Shown one piece after another: positions 34,737 through 44,063 of a stretch of 64,000 nucleotides of DNA (position 1 is the first letter of the stretch; each line of letters starts with the position of its first letter). Source of the stretch: Scopulibacillus_A cellulosilyticus (lineage in GTDB: Bacteria; Bacillota; Bacilli; Bacillales; Sporolactobacillaceae); the NCBI RefSeq assembly GCF_042665295.1, contig NZ_JBHTCO010000017.1, forward strand, positions 124,001-188,000. Reading direction: 5' to 3'. Both the position numbers and the translations under genes were made by a program. A model generated the notes under the pieces. It saw nothing but the letters and a program-made list of their open reading frames with translations, searched no databases and was not told where the DNA came from.

Positions 34737-35723
34737 ATGACAAATTTTTTAAATCCCATTGTATTACAAAGAGCCGATCCTTTTGTATATAGACACACAG
34801 ATGGTTTCTACTATTTTACAGGTTCCCATCCATTATATGACCGGATTATTCTTCGACGCGCAGCTCACCTTAATGGATTACATGATGCACCTGAGTATGT
34901 TGTTTGGAAGAAGCACAAATCCGGACCTATGAGCCATTTAATATGGGCTCCCGAGATACATCGAATCAAAGACAAATGGTATATCTATTTTGCAGCTGCT
35001 CCTAACGAAGAAATTGAAGATGACACATTTAATCATAGAATGTTTGTCATAGAAAATGAATCTGACAATCCAATTAAGGGAAAATGGATAGAAAAAGGGG
35101 AAATTAAGACAGAATGGCCAACGTTTGCACTTGATGCAACAACATTTGAACACAAAGGGATTCAATATTACGTTTGGGCTCAACAAGATTTAAATATTAA
35201 AGGGCACTCAAATATTTATATTGCCGAAATGGATAATCCCTGGACCTTATCAACCCGGCCGGCAATGCTTTCGAAACCAGAACTTCCATGGGAGATTAAA
35301 GGATTTTGGGTGAACGAAGGACCATCAGTATTAATGAAAAATGAAAAAGTATTTATAACATACTCTGCAAGTGCTACTGGTCCGGAGTATTGTATGGGGA
35401 TGTTAACGGCAGATGCAAATGATGATTTATTGGATCCAAAATCATGGACCAAAAGCAAAGAACCTGTCTTTCAAAGTTATTCACCAAACAATCAATTTGG
35501 TCCGGGACATAATAGTTTTACAGTATCTGAAAACGGCAAAGAAGATATTTTAATCTATCATGCCAGAAATTATACAGAAATCGATGGAGATCCGCTTTAT
35601 GATCCGAATCGTCATGCACGAGCCCAAAAGATACAATGGGACGAAGGTGGAAACCCTATTTTCTCTGTGCCTGTGCCGGATGAAAGATGGACACCAAGAT
35701 TGCCAGAGGTTGTAACTAAATAA
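34737..35723 (+). CDS. Glycoside hydrolase family 43 (alpha-L-arabinofuranosidase-type)
   Basis: 328 residues from ATG 34737, 7 bp after AGGAGTGA. GH43 beta-propeller residues: general base Asp in LQRADPFVYRHTDGFYYFTGS, pKa modulator Asp in FALDATTFEHKG, acid Glu in FWVNEGPSVL. No signal peptide, so it acts inside the cell on imported arabino-oligosaccharides. The oligosaccharide transporter gene follows 18 bp downstream. Exact linkage specificity (arabinan or arabinoxylan fragments) cannot be deduced. Confidence 0.88.
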   Translation: MTNFLNPIVLQRADPFVYRHTDGFYYFTGSHPLYDRIILRRAAHLNGLHDAPEYVVWKKHKSGPMSHLIWAPEIHRIKDKWYIYFAAAPNEEIEDDTFNHRMFVIENESDNPIKGKWIEKGEIKTEWPTFALDATTFEHKGIQYYVWAQQDLNIKGHSNIYIAEMDNPWTLSTRPAMLSKPELPWEIKGFWVNEGPSVLMKNEKVFITYSASATGPEYCMGMLTADANDDLLDPKSWTKSKEPVFQSYSPNNQFGPGHNSFTVSENGKEDILIYHARNYTEIDGDPLYDPNRHARAQKIQWDEGGNPIFSVPVPDERWTPRLPEVVTK

Positions 35724-35741
35724 TTAAATGAGGAGATAACG

Positions 35742-37004
35742 ATGAACAATCTTAAAAAGGCTAGTTTCTGGAATTTTGGCGGTATGTATTTCTTTTATTT
35801 TATGATTTGGGCGTTAGTGTTAACTTTTCTGCCATATTGGTTAAAAAATCAAGGACATTTAAATACAGGTGATTCAGGGTTAGTCTTCTCAACAATGGCC
35901 CTGACAGCTTTAATTCTTGAACCTATTTATGGTGTGATTCAGGATAAATTAGGGCTGAAAAAGTATTTGTTTGCCTTTGTGGTTTTATGTCTCTTATTTG
36001 TTGGACCTTTTGTTCAATTTGCTTTTATACCATTATTGAATATTAATCCTATATTTGGTGCCGCTGTTGGCGGAGCTTTTCTTAGTTTATGTCTTAACGG
36101 CGGGGTCGGCGTTGTGGAGTCCTATATTGAAAGATCAAGCCGGGCCAACAAATTTGAGTACGGTCATGTGAGGTTGTTTGGATCATTGGCGGGAGGCACG
36201 GCAGCGTTCATAGGCGGTATCATGTTTGTCCGTAATCCATACAGCATTTTCTGGGCTTCTACTTGTTCTGCTATTATCTTAGGTCTTTTACTATGGATGG
36301 TTAGAATTAAAAAACTTGATTATCAAAAAGATGAAAGGGTTAAAGATGAAAGCGAATATGTGAATAAGGATAATATCTTAAAAGTTTTTAAGAAAAAAAG
36401 TTTTTGGGGACTTTGCTTATTGATCATTGGAAGCGCATGCATGTATGATGTTTTTGATCAGCAGTTCCCTAACTATTTTGCCAGTTTTTTCACTCATAAA
36501 TCAGCAGGTGAATCTTTTTTTAGTAAAGTAGCATCCGTTCAAACATTTTTAGAAGCCGGGTTTATGGTTATAGCGCCGTGGTTTGTCAATAAAGTTGGAG
36601 CAAAAAAAGGTCTTATTCTATACGGGATCATTTTATTTATACGTGTTCTTGGCAGTGCATTCTTTACTGATATATGGATGTTAACTGTTTGGAGATTAAT
36701 GGCATCCCTAGAAATGCCCTTAATGTTAGTTTCAATAATGAAATATATTACCGGTGTTTTCGATCTTCGTTTATCTGCAACAGTTTATATGTTAGGTTTT
36801 AATTTTGCCAAACAAGTCGGGGTTACTATTTTTTCAACAGTTATGGGGAAGCTTTATACCAATATAGGTTTCCATAATTCGTATATCTTCTTGTCAATTT
36901 TTATCATTGTGATGGTCGCCATCGGTGCATTTTTGATGGAAAACGATAAAACAGCAAATCAAACTCAAAATATTAAAGTTAAAAAAGTAATAAAACCTCT
37001 ATAA
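35742..37004 (+). CDS. MFS oligosaccharide:H+ symporter (LacY-like)
   Basis: 420 residues, twelve helices. The N-terminus FWNFGGMYFFYFMIWALVLTFLPYWL is that of the oligosaccharide:H+ symporter (LacY/RafB) family, and YGHVRLFGSLAGGTAAFIGG matches its helix 5 region. It forms a two-gene unit with the GH43 enzyme: uptake followed by intracellular hydrolysis to arabinose. A hairpin at 37266-37290 (GGCCTG / CAGGTC, then TTTCT) is its probable terminator. Confidence 0.83.
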   Translation: MNNLKKASFWNFGGMYFFYFMIWALVLTFLPYWLKNQGHLNTGDSGLVFSTMALTALILEPIYGVIQDKLGLKKYLFAFVVLCLLFVGPFVQFAFIPLLNINPIFGAAVGGAFLSLCLNGGVGVVESYIERSSRANKFEYGHVRLFGSLAGGTAAFIGGIMFVRNPYSIFWASTCSAIILGLLLWMVRIKKLDYQKDERVKDESEYVNKDNILKVFKKKSFWGLCLLIIGSACMYDVFDQQFPNYFASFFTHKSAGESFFSKVASVQTFLEAGFMVIAPWFVNKVGAKKGLILYGIILFIRVLGSAFFTDIWMLTVWRLMASLEMPLMLVSIMKYITGVFDLRLSATVYMLGFNFAKQVGVTIFSTVMGKLYTNIGFHNSYIFLSIFIIVMVAIGAFLMENDKTANQTQNIKVKKVIKPL

Positions 37005-37427
37005 ATAGTTTTTGGGGTACAAGCTAATATGAAAATGCATTTTAGTTATTTAAATTACTTAGAACACTCAAAAGGCTTCATAAACTTGTGATAACGAAGT
37101 CAACAAGTAACTTTTGCACCAGCTGGACAACGCCTTTAGTTCCTTTAAAAAACTTGAAAAATTAATAGAAATGACATCTAAACCTACTGAAGATAATCAA
37201 TGCGATATTAGTTGCGTTTCTGATTCGTAAGATTTTATATAAGTATAAATAGTTGGAAGAAAAAATGGCCTGATAATGATTCAGGTCCTTTCTAGTTTAA
37301 ATCTAGGGTCAAGTATTCACTATGTTGTATTATTCAACACATGTTCTACCATCAATGATGAATGATAATTTTGTTTCATTTAACTCACTTTTTCATAGTT
37401 ATCCGCATTCTATTTCCAATTTGAAAT
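37005..37427. other. Intergenic region without recognisable gene
   Basis: AT-rich with no credible open frame. It contains only a weak hairpin terminator (about 37266-37290). Confidence 0.6.
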
Positions 37428-37443
37428 ATTTGTACGTACATAT
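37428..37443. promoter_or_regulatory. Distal AraR operator of the araBDA operon
   Basis: ATTTGTACGTACATAT, core GTACGTAC, 202 bp upstream of the promoter-proximal box. Confidence 0.75.
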
Positions 37444-37538
37444 TTTGTTGGAATTTGAGGAAATTAAAGATTTTGTATTATTTTTGCATGAATTTAACGG
37501 AAGGTTCAATTTTTTTATGTTTTTTATTTTGGTTTTAT

Positions 37539-37579
37539 GCCATTTTCTCCTTTATTACAAACATAAAGGAGAAAATGGC
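37539..37579. repeat. Perfect 17-bp inverted repeat between AraR operators
   Basis: Arms GCCATTTTCTCCTTTAT and ATAAAGGAGAAAATGGC, loop 7 nt. It lies upstream of the araB -35 box and between the two AraR boxes; there is no T-run on the plus strand. Confidence 0.85.
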
Positions 37580-37623
37580 GGTGTATTGTTATATTGATTG
37601 TAAGTATATATATATATTGATAG

Positions 37624-37652
37624 TTGACAAATTGTACGTACAAATTATATAC
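37624..37652 (+). promoter_or_regulatory. araBDA promoter with AraR operator
   Basis: -35 TTGACA at 37624-37629, -10 TATATA at 37646-37651. The AraR box AATTGTACGTACAAAT (37630-37645) fills the spacer exactly, so repressor and polymerase compete. Confidence 0.85.
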
Positions 37653-37708
37653 TGATGTTGTTAACGAGTTAACCGGAAGGGAAAGAAACTCTTTCCTTTT
37701 ATAGATAT

Positions 37709-37722
37709 TGAAACCGCTGTCA
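37709..37722. promoter_or_regulatory. CcpA (cre) site in the araBDA leader
   Basis: TGAAACCGCTGTCA fits TGWNANCGNTNWCA at all positions. Located between the transcription start and the GTG start codon of the kinase gene, a classic roadblock position. Confidence 0.75.
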
Positions 37723-37736
37723 GAGAAGGGATTAAC

Positions 37737-39359
37737 GTGAAATCGAATAAAACAAATATTAAGCAAGCGATTACCAAGGGAGAAACTTCTCTTGGAATCG
37801 AATTCGGATCTACACGTATAAAAGCAGTGTTGATTGATAATAGTTTTGAAACAATTGCTTCTGGAAGTTATGAATGGGAAAACATTTTGGATGATGGAAT
37901 TTGGACGTACAACTTAGTGGATATTATTACTGGTTTGCAAGCTGCTTATAGCGAAATGAAGCAAGAAGTTGAACGAAATTATGGAATTACAATTCGAACA
38001 ATTGGTTCTATTGGAATTTCTGCAATGATGCACGGGTATATGGCTTTTGACAACACTGGTGAGCTGCTTGTTCCGTTTCGGACTTGGCGTAATGCAACAA
38101 CCGGTGTTGCGGCAAAAGAATTAACTGATAAATTCCAATTCAATATCCCTGAACGGTGGAGTATTGCTCACCTTTATCAAGCAATATTAAATGAAGAGAA
38201 ACATTTACCCCGTATTGATTTAATGACTACTTTAGCTGGATTCATACACTGGCTGCTGACTGGCAATAAAGCCATTGGCATTGGCGATGCTTCGGGTATG
38301 TTCCCGATTGATGAATCAACGCAAGATTACAATAAATCGATGATCAAAAAGTTTGATGAACTCATTGCGGCCAAAGGTTATCCTTGGAAACTAAGGGATA
38401 TTCTTCCTAAAATCTATATCTCAGGCGAAAAAGCAGGTGAATTAACCGAAGTTGGAGCGAAAATTCTGGACAGATCACAAAATTTACAACCTGGTATTCC
38501 GCTGTGTCCACCAGAAGGTGATGCCGGAACAGGGATGGTTGCTACAAACAGTGTAAGGAAACGTACCGGAAACATCTCAGTAGGAACTTCAGTTTTTGCC
38601 ATGATTGTATTAGAGAAAGAACTTTCTAAAGTGTATCCGGAAATTGATTTGGTAACGACACCAAACGGCAACCCTGTTGCAATGGTTCATGCAAATAATT
38701 GTTCAAGCGATATCAATGCTTGGTTGGGATTGTTCCGTGAATTTTCAGAGGCGATGGGACAAAAAGTTGATTCAAATAAATTATTCGATGTGATGTTGAA
38801 TAAAGCTTTGGAAGCTGACTCGGATGGCGGCGGTTTGCTTAGCTATGGCTATTTCTCAGGTGAAAATATCACAGGATTAGAAAAGGGCAGGCCGCTATTT
38901 GTCCGCTCGCCTGAAAGCAAATTCAATTTAGCCAATTTCATGCGGACTCATCTTTTTACTGCTTTTGGTGCTTTGAAAATTGGAATGGATATTTTAACAA
39001 AGAAAGAAAACATCTCAATTGATAGCATTTTAGCTCACGGCGGTTTATTTAAAACCCCTGTTGTTGGGCAAAAAATTGCTGCAGCTGCATTGAATGCTCC
39101 AGTCTCTGTTATGGCAACAGCAGGAGAAGGCGGTGCGTGGGGAATTGCTATTCTTGCTTCTTATATGATGAACAAAGATCAAAAAGAAAGCCTTGAAGAC
39201 TTTCTTGATAATAAAGTCTTTGAAGAGGTTGACAGGCAAGAAATTTATCCTGATGAATTTGATGTTAAAGGATTTGAAGCATTTTCCGAACGATACAAAA
39301 AAGGTTTAGTGATTGAGCAGGTCGCTGTAGATCATTTAGTGGAAAACGGGGGGAATTGA
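37737..39359 (+). CDS. araB: FGGY-family carbohydrate kinase, L-ribulokinase of lactic-acid-bacterial type
   Basis: 540 residues, GTG start behind GAGAAGGG. FGGY fold: TSLGIEFGSTRIKAVLID (phosphate 1 loop), ISAMMHGYMAFD, GNISVGTSVFAMIVL and C-terminal ILAHGGLFKTPVVGQKIAAAAL (adenosine motif). It is unlike classical Bacillus AraB but resembles the kinases placed before araD and araA in lactobacilli and enterococci. Being first in an AraR-controlled operon with araD and araA, it should phosphorylate L-ribulose to L-ribulose-5-phosphate. A relic of the classical araB lies 3 kb upstream, suggesting replacement by transfer. Confidence 0.85.
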   Translation: MKSNKTNIKQAITKGETSLGIEFGSTRIKAVLIDNSFETIASGSYEWENILDDGIWTYNLVDIITGLQAAYSEMKQEVERNYGITIRTIGSIGISAMMHGYMAFDNTGELLVPFRTWRNATTGVAAKELTDKFQFNIPERWSIAHLYQAILNEEKHLPRIDLMTTLAGFIHWLLTGNKAIGIGDASGMFPIDESTQDYNKSMIKKFDELIAAKGYPWKLRDILPKIYISGEKAGELTEVGAKILDRSQNLQPGIPLCPPEGDAGTGMVATNSVRKRTGNISVGTSVFAMIVLEKELSKVYPEIDLVTTPNGNPVAMVHANNCSSDINAWLGLFREFSEAMGQKVDSNKLFDVMLNKALEADSDGGGLLSYGYFSGENITGLEKGRPLFVRSPESKFNLANFMRTHLFTAFGALKIGMDILTKKENISIDSILAHGGLFKTPVVGQKIAAAALNAPVSVMATAGEGGAWGIAILASYMMNKDQKESLEDFLDNKVFEEVDRQEIYPDEFDVKGFEAFSERYKKGLVIEQVAVDHLVENGGN

Positions 39360-39360
39360 C

Positions 39361-40056
39361 GTGTTAGAACGACTGAAAGAAGAAGTATTTCAAGCTAATT
39401 TGGATTTGCCTAAACATGGACTCGTGAAATATACGTGGGGAAATGCAAGTGCCATTGATCGTGAAAGTGGATTATTTGTTATCAAACCTAGCGGTGTTGA
39501 TTATGAAACTATGAAAGCCAGCGATATGGTGGTTGTTGATTTAGAAGGCAATGTTGTTGAAGGAGAGTTGAACCCTTCATCAGATACACCGACTCACGCC
39601 GTGCTTTATAAGCATTACCCGGAAATCGGCGGTATCGTTCATACTCATTCAACTTGGGCGGCAATTTGGGCTCAAGCTGGCCTCGATGTTCCAGCGATGG
39701 GGACCACTCATGCAGATACATTCTATGGTTCTATACCATGTGCACGCTTCTTGACGCAAGAGGAGATTGATCGTGGTTACGAAGCGGAAACCGGTCATGT
39801 CATCATCGAGACCTTTGAAAAGCGCGGATTAGATGTTTTAGCAGTTCCCGGTGTCTTGCTTCATGGTCATGGTCCATTTACTTGGGGCAAAGATGTAAAA
39901 TCAGCGGTAATGAATAGTGTGGTATTAGATGAAGTGTCGAAAATGAATTTATTTGCACGGGAATTAAATCATTTTGCTGAAGAATTACCACAACGTATTC
40001 TAGATAAACACTATTTACGAAAACATGGGGAAAACGCCTATTATGGTCAAAAGTAA
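39361..40056 (+). CDS. araD: L-ribulose-5-phosphate 4-epimerase
   Basis: 231 residues, GTG start 1 bp after the kinase stop, behind a GGGGGG site. Class II aldolase fold: KYTWGNASAIDRESGLFVIKPSGVDYE, VDLEGNVVEGELNPSSDTPTHAVLY and the zinc ligands in GGIVHTHSTWA and LHGHGPFTWG. It yields D-xylulose-5-phosphate for the pentose phosphate pathway. It is cotranscribed with the kinase and isomerase genes. Confidence 0.95.
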   Translation: MLERLKEEVFQANLDLPKHGLVKYTWGNASAIDRESGLFVIKPSGVDYETMKASDMVVVDLEGNVVEGELNPSSDTPTHAVLYKHYPEIGGIVHTHSTWAAIWAQAGLDVPAMGTTHADTFYGSIPCARFLTQEEIDRGYEAETGHVIIETFEKRGLDVLAVPGVLLHGHGPFTWGKDVKSAVMNSVVLDEVSKMNLFARELNHFAEELPQRILDKHYLRKHGENAYYGQK

Positions 40057-40089
40057 TACAAACTATCAAATGAAGAAAAGAGGATCATT

Positions 40090-41514
40090 ATGTCAACAGT
40101 AGGAAAAAAGGAATTTTGGTTTGTCGTAGGTTCTCAACATCTTTACGGGGAAGAAACGTTAGCAGAAGTCAAAGCGCACGCACAAACGATGACCGATGCA
40201 TTAAATGAAAGCGGTGTTTTACCTTACCCGCTTGTATTGCAAGATTTAGCTGTCAGTGCAGATAAAATTACTAGCATCATGAAAGAAGTTAACTATCGTG
40301 ATGAAGTTGCCGGTGTCATCACTTGGATGCATACTTTCTCGCCTGCGAAAATGTGGATTCGCGGAACAAAATTATTACAAAAACCATTACTTCATTTAGC
40401 AACACAATTCAATGAAAGTATTCCTTGGGCAACAATCGATATGGACTTCATGAACTTGAACCAATCAGCTCATGGTGACCGTGAATATGGTTATATCAAT
40501 GCCCGTTTGAACAAACAAAATAAAGTCGTAACAGGTTACTGGCAACGTGCTGAAGTACAACAGCAGATGGCAGAATGGATGGACGCGGCGGTTGCTTATA
40601 ATGAAAGCTTCAACATTAAAGTCGCCCGCTTTGGTGATAACATGCGTAACGTTGCAGTTACCGAAGGGGATAAGATTGAGGCGCAAATTCAGTTTGGGTG
40701 GACAGTTGACTATTTTGCTATTGGAGACCTTGTTCAATACGTGAATGCTGTTAAGGATGAAGAAATTGATGCGTTATTTGCGGAATACGCTGAACTTTAT
40801 GAATTTGATTATGGTACGTACAGTAAAGAAGATTGGGAAGCCAGCGTCAAAGAACAAGCAAAATATGAAATCGCTATTAAACGTTTCCTTAATGATGGCG
40901 GTTACAATGCCTTCACAACAAACTTCGAAGATTTATATGGTATGAAACAGCTTCCCGGTCTTGCAGTTCAACGCTTAATGGCACAAGGATACGGCTTTGC
41001 TGGTGAAGGAGATTGGAAGACTGCAGCGCTCGATCGCTTACTGAAAGTGATGAGCCATAACCAATCAACTGGCTTTATGGAAGATTACACTTATGAGTTA
41101 GCTGCTGGACAAGAATCAGTCCTTCAATCACATATGCTTGAAGTTGACCCAACTTTAGCAAGTAACAAACCAAAAATTATCGTGTCTCCATTAGGTATTG
41201 GTGATCGTGAAGATCCAGCACGTTTAGTATTTGACGGTAAAGCGGGAGACGGTGTTGTTGTTTCAATGGCTGACTTTGGTACTCATTTCAAACTTTTGAT
41301 CAACGAAGTTTCGGCATTTGAGCCAACTGTACCAGCTCCAGAGCTTCCGGTGGCCCGTGTCCTTTGGAACGTCAAGCCAAACTTCCACGATGGAGTTAAA
41401 GCCTGGATTGAGAATGGCGGCGGTCACCATACAGTTGTTTCATTGAATTTAACAACAGACCAAATTGTAACTTATGCAAAACTTGTTGGCTTAGATTACG
41501 TCATTATTAAGTAA
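40090..41514 (+). CDS. araA: L-arabinose isomerase
   Basis: 474 residues, ATG behind AAGAGGA. AraA signatures: FWFVVGSQHLYGEETL, TWMHTFSPAKMWI, HLATQFNESIPW, DYGTYSKEDWE, the catalytic Glu residues in GFAGEGDWKTAAL and FMEDYTYEL, and VSPLGIGDREDPARLVF. Converts L-arabinose to L-ribulose. Codon use and sequence flavour of the araBDA trio resemble lactic acid bacteria more than Bacillus araA; this is an impression only. Confidence 0.96.
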   Translation: MSTVGKKEFWFVVGSQHLYGEETLAEVKAHAQTMTDALNESGVLPYPLVLQDLAVSADKITSIMKEVNYRDEVAGVITWMHTFSPAKMWIRGTKLLQKPLLHLATQFNESIPWATIDMDFMNLNQSAHGDREYGYINARLNKQNKVVTGYWQRAEVQQQMAEWMDAAVAYNESFNIKVARFGDNMRNVAVTEGDKIEAQIQFGWTVDYFAIGDLVQYVNAVKDEEIDALFAEYAELYEFDYGTYSKEDWEASVKEQAKYEIAIKRFLNDGGYNAFTTNFEDLYGMKQLPGLAVQRLMAQGYGFAGEGDWKTAALDRLLKVMSHNQSTGFMEDYTYELAAGQESVLQSHMLEVDPTLASNKPKIIVSPLGIGDREDPARLVFDGKAGDGVVVSMADFGTHFKLLINEVSAFEPTVPAPELPVARVLWNVKPNFHDGVKAWIENGGGHHTVVSLNLTTDQIVTYAKLVGLDYVIIK

Positions 41515-41755
41515 TAATGCTGCTGCCCTCCGGGGAGGCTTCGCTTCCTTGGAGGGAAATTAGATAACTCAATCCGTTAAACGGCGTGTATATTCCATTA
41601 GTTAGGGAATGGAATCAGAATTATCAGGGATATAATCAAAATCATGATTTCCAAATTCGCCTGAGGGACCGCAGTTTTCAGGAAAAAATGAAAGCGCATA
41701 AATTAACGTAACTGTGTGGGTTATTGAAAACAGACAATGTAAAGTATCAAATAAG
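41515..41755. other. Intergenic region after araA
   Basis: A GC-rich inverted repeat (CCCTCC / GGAGGG, about 41525-41559) near the araA stop is a likely terminator. Beyond it a small inverted repeat ATTCCATTA / TAGGGAATGGA-like is seen; no gene recognised. Confidence 0.5.
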
Positions 41756-41839
41756 TTTATCTTCTTCCCATTTGCAGGTATCTTATTTGGTTGCGATATC
41801 GGGATTATCACCGGTAAGGAAGGTGGACCTGCAGTTTGA
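41756..41839 (+). pseudogene. Sugar-porter MFS transporter relic
   Basis: FIFFPFAGILFGCDIGIITGKEGG-stop reproduces the first membrane helix of sugar porters (compare FFGAFGGILFGYDIGVMTG in the intact gene 90 bp downstream). Only the start remains, suggesting an older araE-like transporter lost here. Confidence 0.65.
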
Positions 41840-41926
41840 AAAAACTTTATTTCTTAAAAAGCCATCAATATTTTAGTAGTGGGATTTTTAAACAAAAAAA
41901 TTTCAAACCTTAAGGGGGGAACTTTA

Positions 41927-43321
41927 ATGGTTGGTGAAAAGAAAATCTCGAGTGGCTTCATTTATTTTTTCGGGGCTTTTGGCGGCATTCTTTTTGGTTA
42001 TGATATTGGCGTTATGACGGGTGCATTGCCTTTCCTGGAAAATGATTGGAACCTTCAAAACAGCGCCGGCGCTATTGGCTGGATTACTTCTGCGGTGATG
42101 TTTGGAGCAATTTTCGGAGGTGCACTGGCCGGACAGCTTTCTGATCGTTTAGGACGGCGTAAAATGATTTTAATATCTGCTTTAATTTTTGTTGTTGGAT
42201 CCATTTTGTCAGGAATAGCCCCTCATAATGGGCAATACTTTTTGATTGTTGTTCGGATTTTATTAGGATTAGCCGTTGGTGCTGCTTCTGCGCTGGTCCC
42301 GGCTTATATGTCGGAGATGGCTCCTGCGCGTTTACGCGGGCGTTTATCAGGCATTAATCAAACAATGATTGTTTCCGGGATGCTGCTCTCGTACATTGTC
42401 GATTATTTGTTAAAAGGGTTGCCGGAGACAATGGCATGGCGGTTGATGCTTAGTTTGGCAGCTGTACCCGCTTTGATTTTATTTTTTGGTGTGTTGCGGT
42501 TACCCGAATCACCACGTTTTTTAATTAAGAACAATAAACTTGATGAAGCACGCAAAGTGTTGAGCTTTATTCGCTCCAAAAAAGAAGAAATTGAGTCTGA
42601 AATAAAACAAATTCAAGAAACTGCCAGAGAGGAATTGAAGGCAAATCAAAAAGCGTCATGGGGTACATTATTGAGTAATAAATACCGTTATTTGGTCATT
42701 GCAGGAGTGGGTGTAGCGGCTTTTCAACAATTCCAAGGCGCTAATGCAATTTTCTATTACATTCCTTTGATTGTAGAAAAAGCAACAGGGCATGCAGCTA
42801 GTTCAGCGCTGATGTGGCCAATTATTCAAGGGGTTATTCTCGTAGCAGGTTCATTAGTATTCATAATGATTGCTGATAAATTTAATCGCCGTACTTTATT
42901 AACAGTGGGCGGAACGATTATGGGGCTGTCCTTTATTTTGCCGGCAATATTGAATTCATTAATTCCTCATGCAAATCCGATGATGATCGTTGCTTTCTTA
43001 TGTATCTATGTAGCGCTTTATTCATTCACGTGGGCCCCTTTAACTTGGGTTATAGTTGGAGAAATTTTCCCGCTGGCGATTCGTGGACGTGCGTCAGGTT
43101 TGGCTTCATCATTTAACTGGATTGGCTCTTTCTTAGTTGGATTGTTATTTCCAATCATGACCGCTTCGATGTCACAAGAAGCCGTTTTCGCAATTTTCGG
43201 TGTTATTTGTATACTTGGGGTTGTATTTATACGGATACGCGTTCCTGAAACTCGCGGACGAACCTTGGAAGAAATCGAAAAAATAGGACAAAAAAGACAA
43301 GTTGGGGGAAAAAGTGCGTAA
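41927..43321 (+). CDS. Sugar-porter MFS transporter (AraE/XylT-like pentose:H+ symporter)
   Basis: 464 residues from ATG 41927 behind AAGGGGGG; a 16-codon upstream extension of the frame has no ribosome site. Twelve helices with sugar-porter signatures: GGILFGYDIGVMTGALPF, DRLGRRK, PESPRFL (after helix 6), QQFQGANAIFYYIPLI and a final PETRGRTLEEIE. It probably imports L-arabinose given the adjoining araBDA operon, though other pentoses are possible. Confidence 0.88.
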   Translation: MVGEKKISSGFIYFFGAFGGILFGYDIGVMTGALPFLENDWNLQNSAGAIGWITSAVMFGAIFGGALAGQLSDRLGRRKMILISALIFVVGSILSGIAPHNGQYFLIVVRILLGLAVGAASALVPAYMSEMAPARLRGRLSGINQTMIVSGMLLSYIVDYLLKGLPETMAWRLMLSLAAVPALILFFGVLRLPESPRFLIKNNKLDEARKVLSFIRSKKEEIESEIKQIQETAREELKANQKASWGTLLSNKYRYLVIAGVGVAAFQQFQGANAIFYYIPLIVEKATGHAASSALMWPIIQGVILVAGSLVFIMIADKFNRRTLLTVGGTIMGLSFILPAILNSLIPHANPMMIVAFLCIYVALYSFTWAPLTWVIVGEIFPLAIRGRASGLASSFNWIGSFLVGLLFPIMTASMSQEAVFAIFGVICILGVVFIRIRVPETRGRTLEEIEKIGQKRQVGGKSA

Positions 43322-43345
43322 ATAGACCGATAATGTTGCTTTCTT

Positions 43346-43376
43346 ATGGCCGAAGTTGCTGCTTCGGCCATTTTTT
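43346..43376 (+). terminator. Terminator of the arabinose region
   Basis: Perfect 10-bp stem ATGGCCGAAG / CTTCGGCCAT, 6-nt loop, TTTTTT. Confidence 0.92.
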
Positions 43377-43718
43377 ATACTTTTAGTATAAATCAGCAGC
43401 AAAGACGATAATTCGATGTAGATGCCAATTTAAAGTTAAAAGAATAAGCGGTGCTCCTGCGCGACGTTATTCATAGAAGCTTTTCAAAGCTCATCGCAAA
43501 GCTTCAAAGAAGTTTATTCAGGCGGCCGCTTAACTCACTCGTCTACGCCTAACGGCTTTCCAATCGGCAAGTTTTCTTTAATTTGAAATAAAAAGTAAAA
43601 AGTCTTTACTTCTTTGGATAAAAGCCTATTTTCTTTATGTCAAGAAAATGGGCTTTTTTTCATCGATTTAAGGACACAGAGATGCCAGGCTTGCAACTGT
43701 TTTAAATCAAACAAAAAA
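43377..43718. other. Intergenic region with a GC-rich patch and orphan terminator
   Basis: 43440-43560 is noticeably richer in GC than its surroundings and may be a relic, but no protein was recognised. A terminator-like stem AAAGCCTATTTTCTT / AAGAAAATGGGCTTT with T-run lies at 43622-43660, without a gene before it. Confidence 0.5.
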
Positions 43719-43905
43719 AGTGGAGTTACTCCATTTTTTTATGAAAATGAATTCAAAAGTCTCTCAAATGGCTATTGACTTGGAGGAAGCTCCAAATCAT
43801 ATAATGGCTTCACGAAGTGTGAATATTCTTGACGATATTATGATATTCGTGTCACATAAGGGAAGAACAAGCTATGAATATAATGAACGGATTGGGAGGT
43901 GAGTG
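43719..43905 (+). repeat. Intergenic dispersed repeat C, copy 1
   Basis: About 180 bp, roughly 75% identical with indels to 52923-53105. Shared blocks include GTGGAGTTA, GAATTCAAAA, TTGACTTGG, CCAAATCATATAA, GAATATTCTTG and GAACAAGCT. The reading frame is not conserved between copies, so it is probably non-coding: a decayed small mobile element or MITE. Copy 1 starts with a self-complementary AAAAGTGGAGTTACTCC hairpin. Confidence 0.6.
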
Positions 43906-44063
43906 CCAAGTTTTCTTCAGAAACTTTAAAATTCCTTTCCCATAATTAAAACGCACTTTGTGTAGGACCTAATCAGTTTGTAAGAGTTACGCTTTACCAA
44001 AATTGAAAGCATTTACATTAAAAAGTATAAGTGTTTGTAAAATTTTAAGAGGGGAAGATCTTG

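Noticed and set aside
43720..43902. 60-codon frame in repeat C copy 1 as a gene
   Set aside because: The frame is not kept in the second copy, where indels of non-multiple-of-three length and stops occur.
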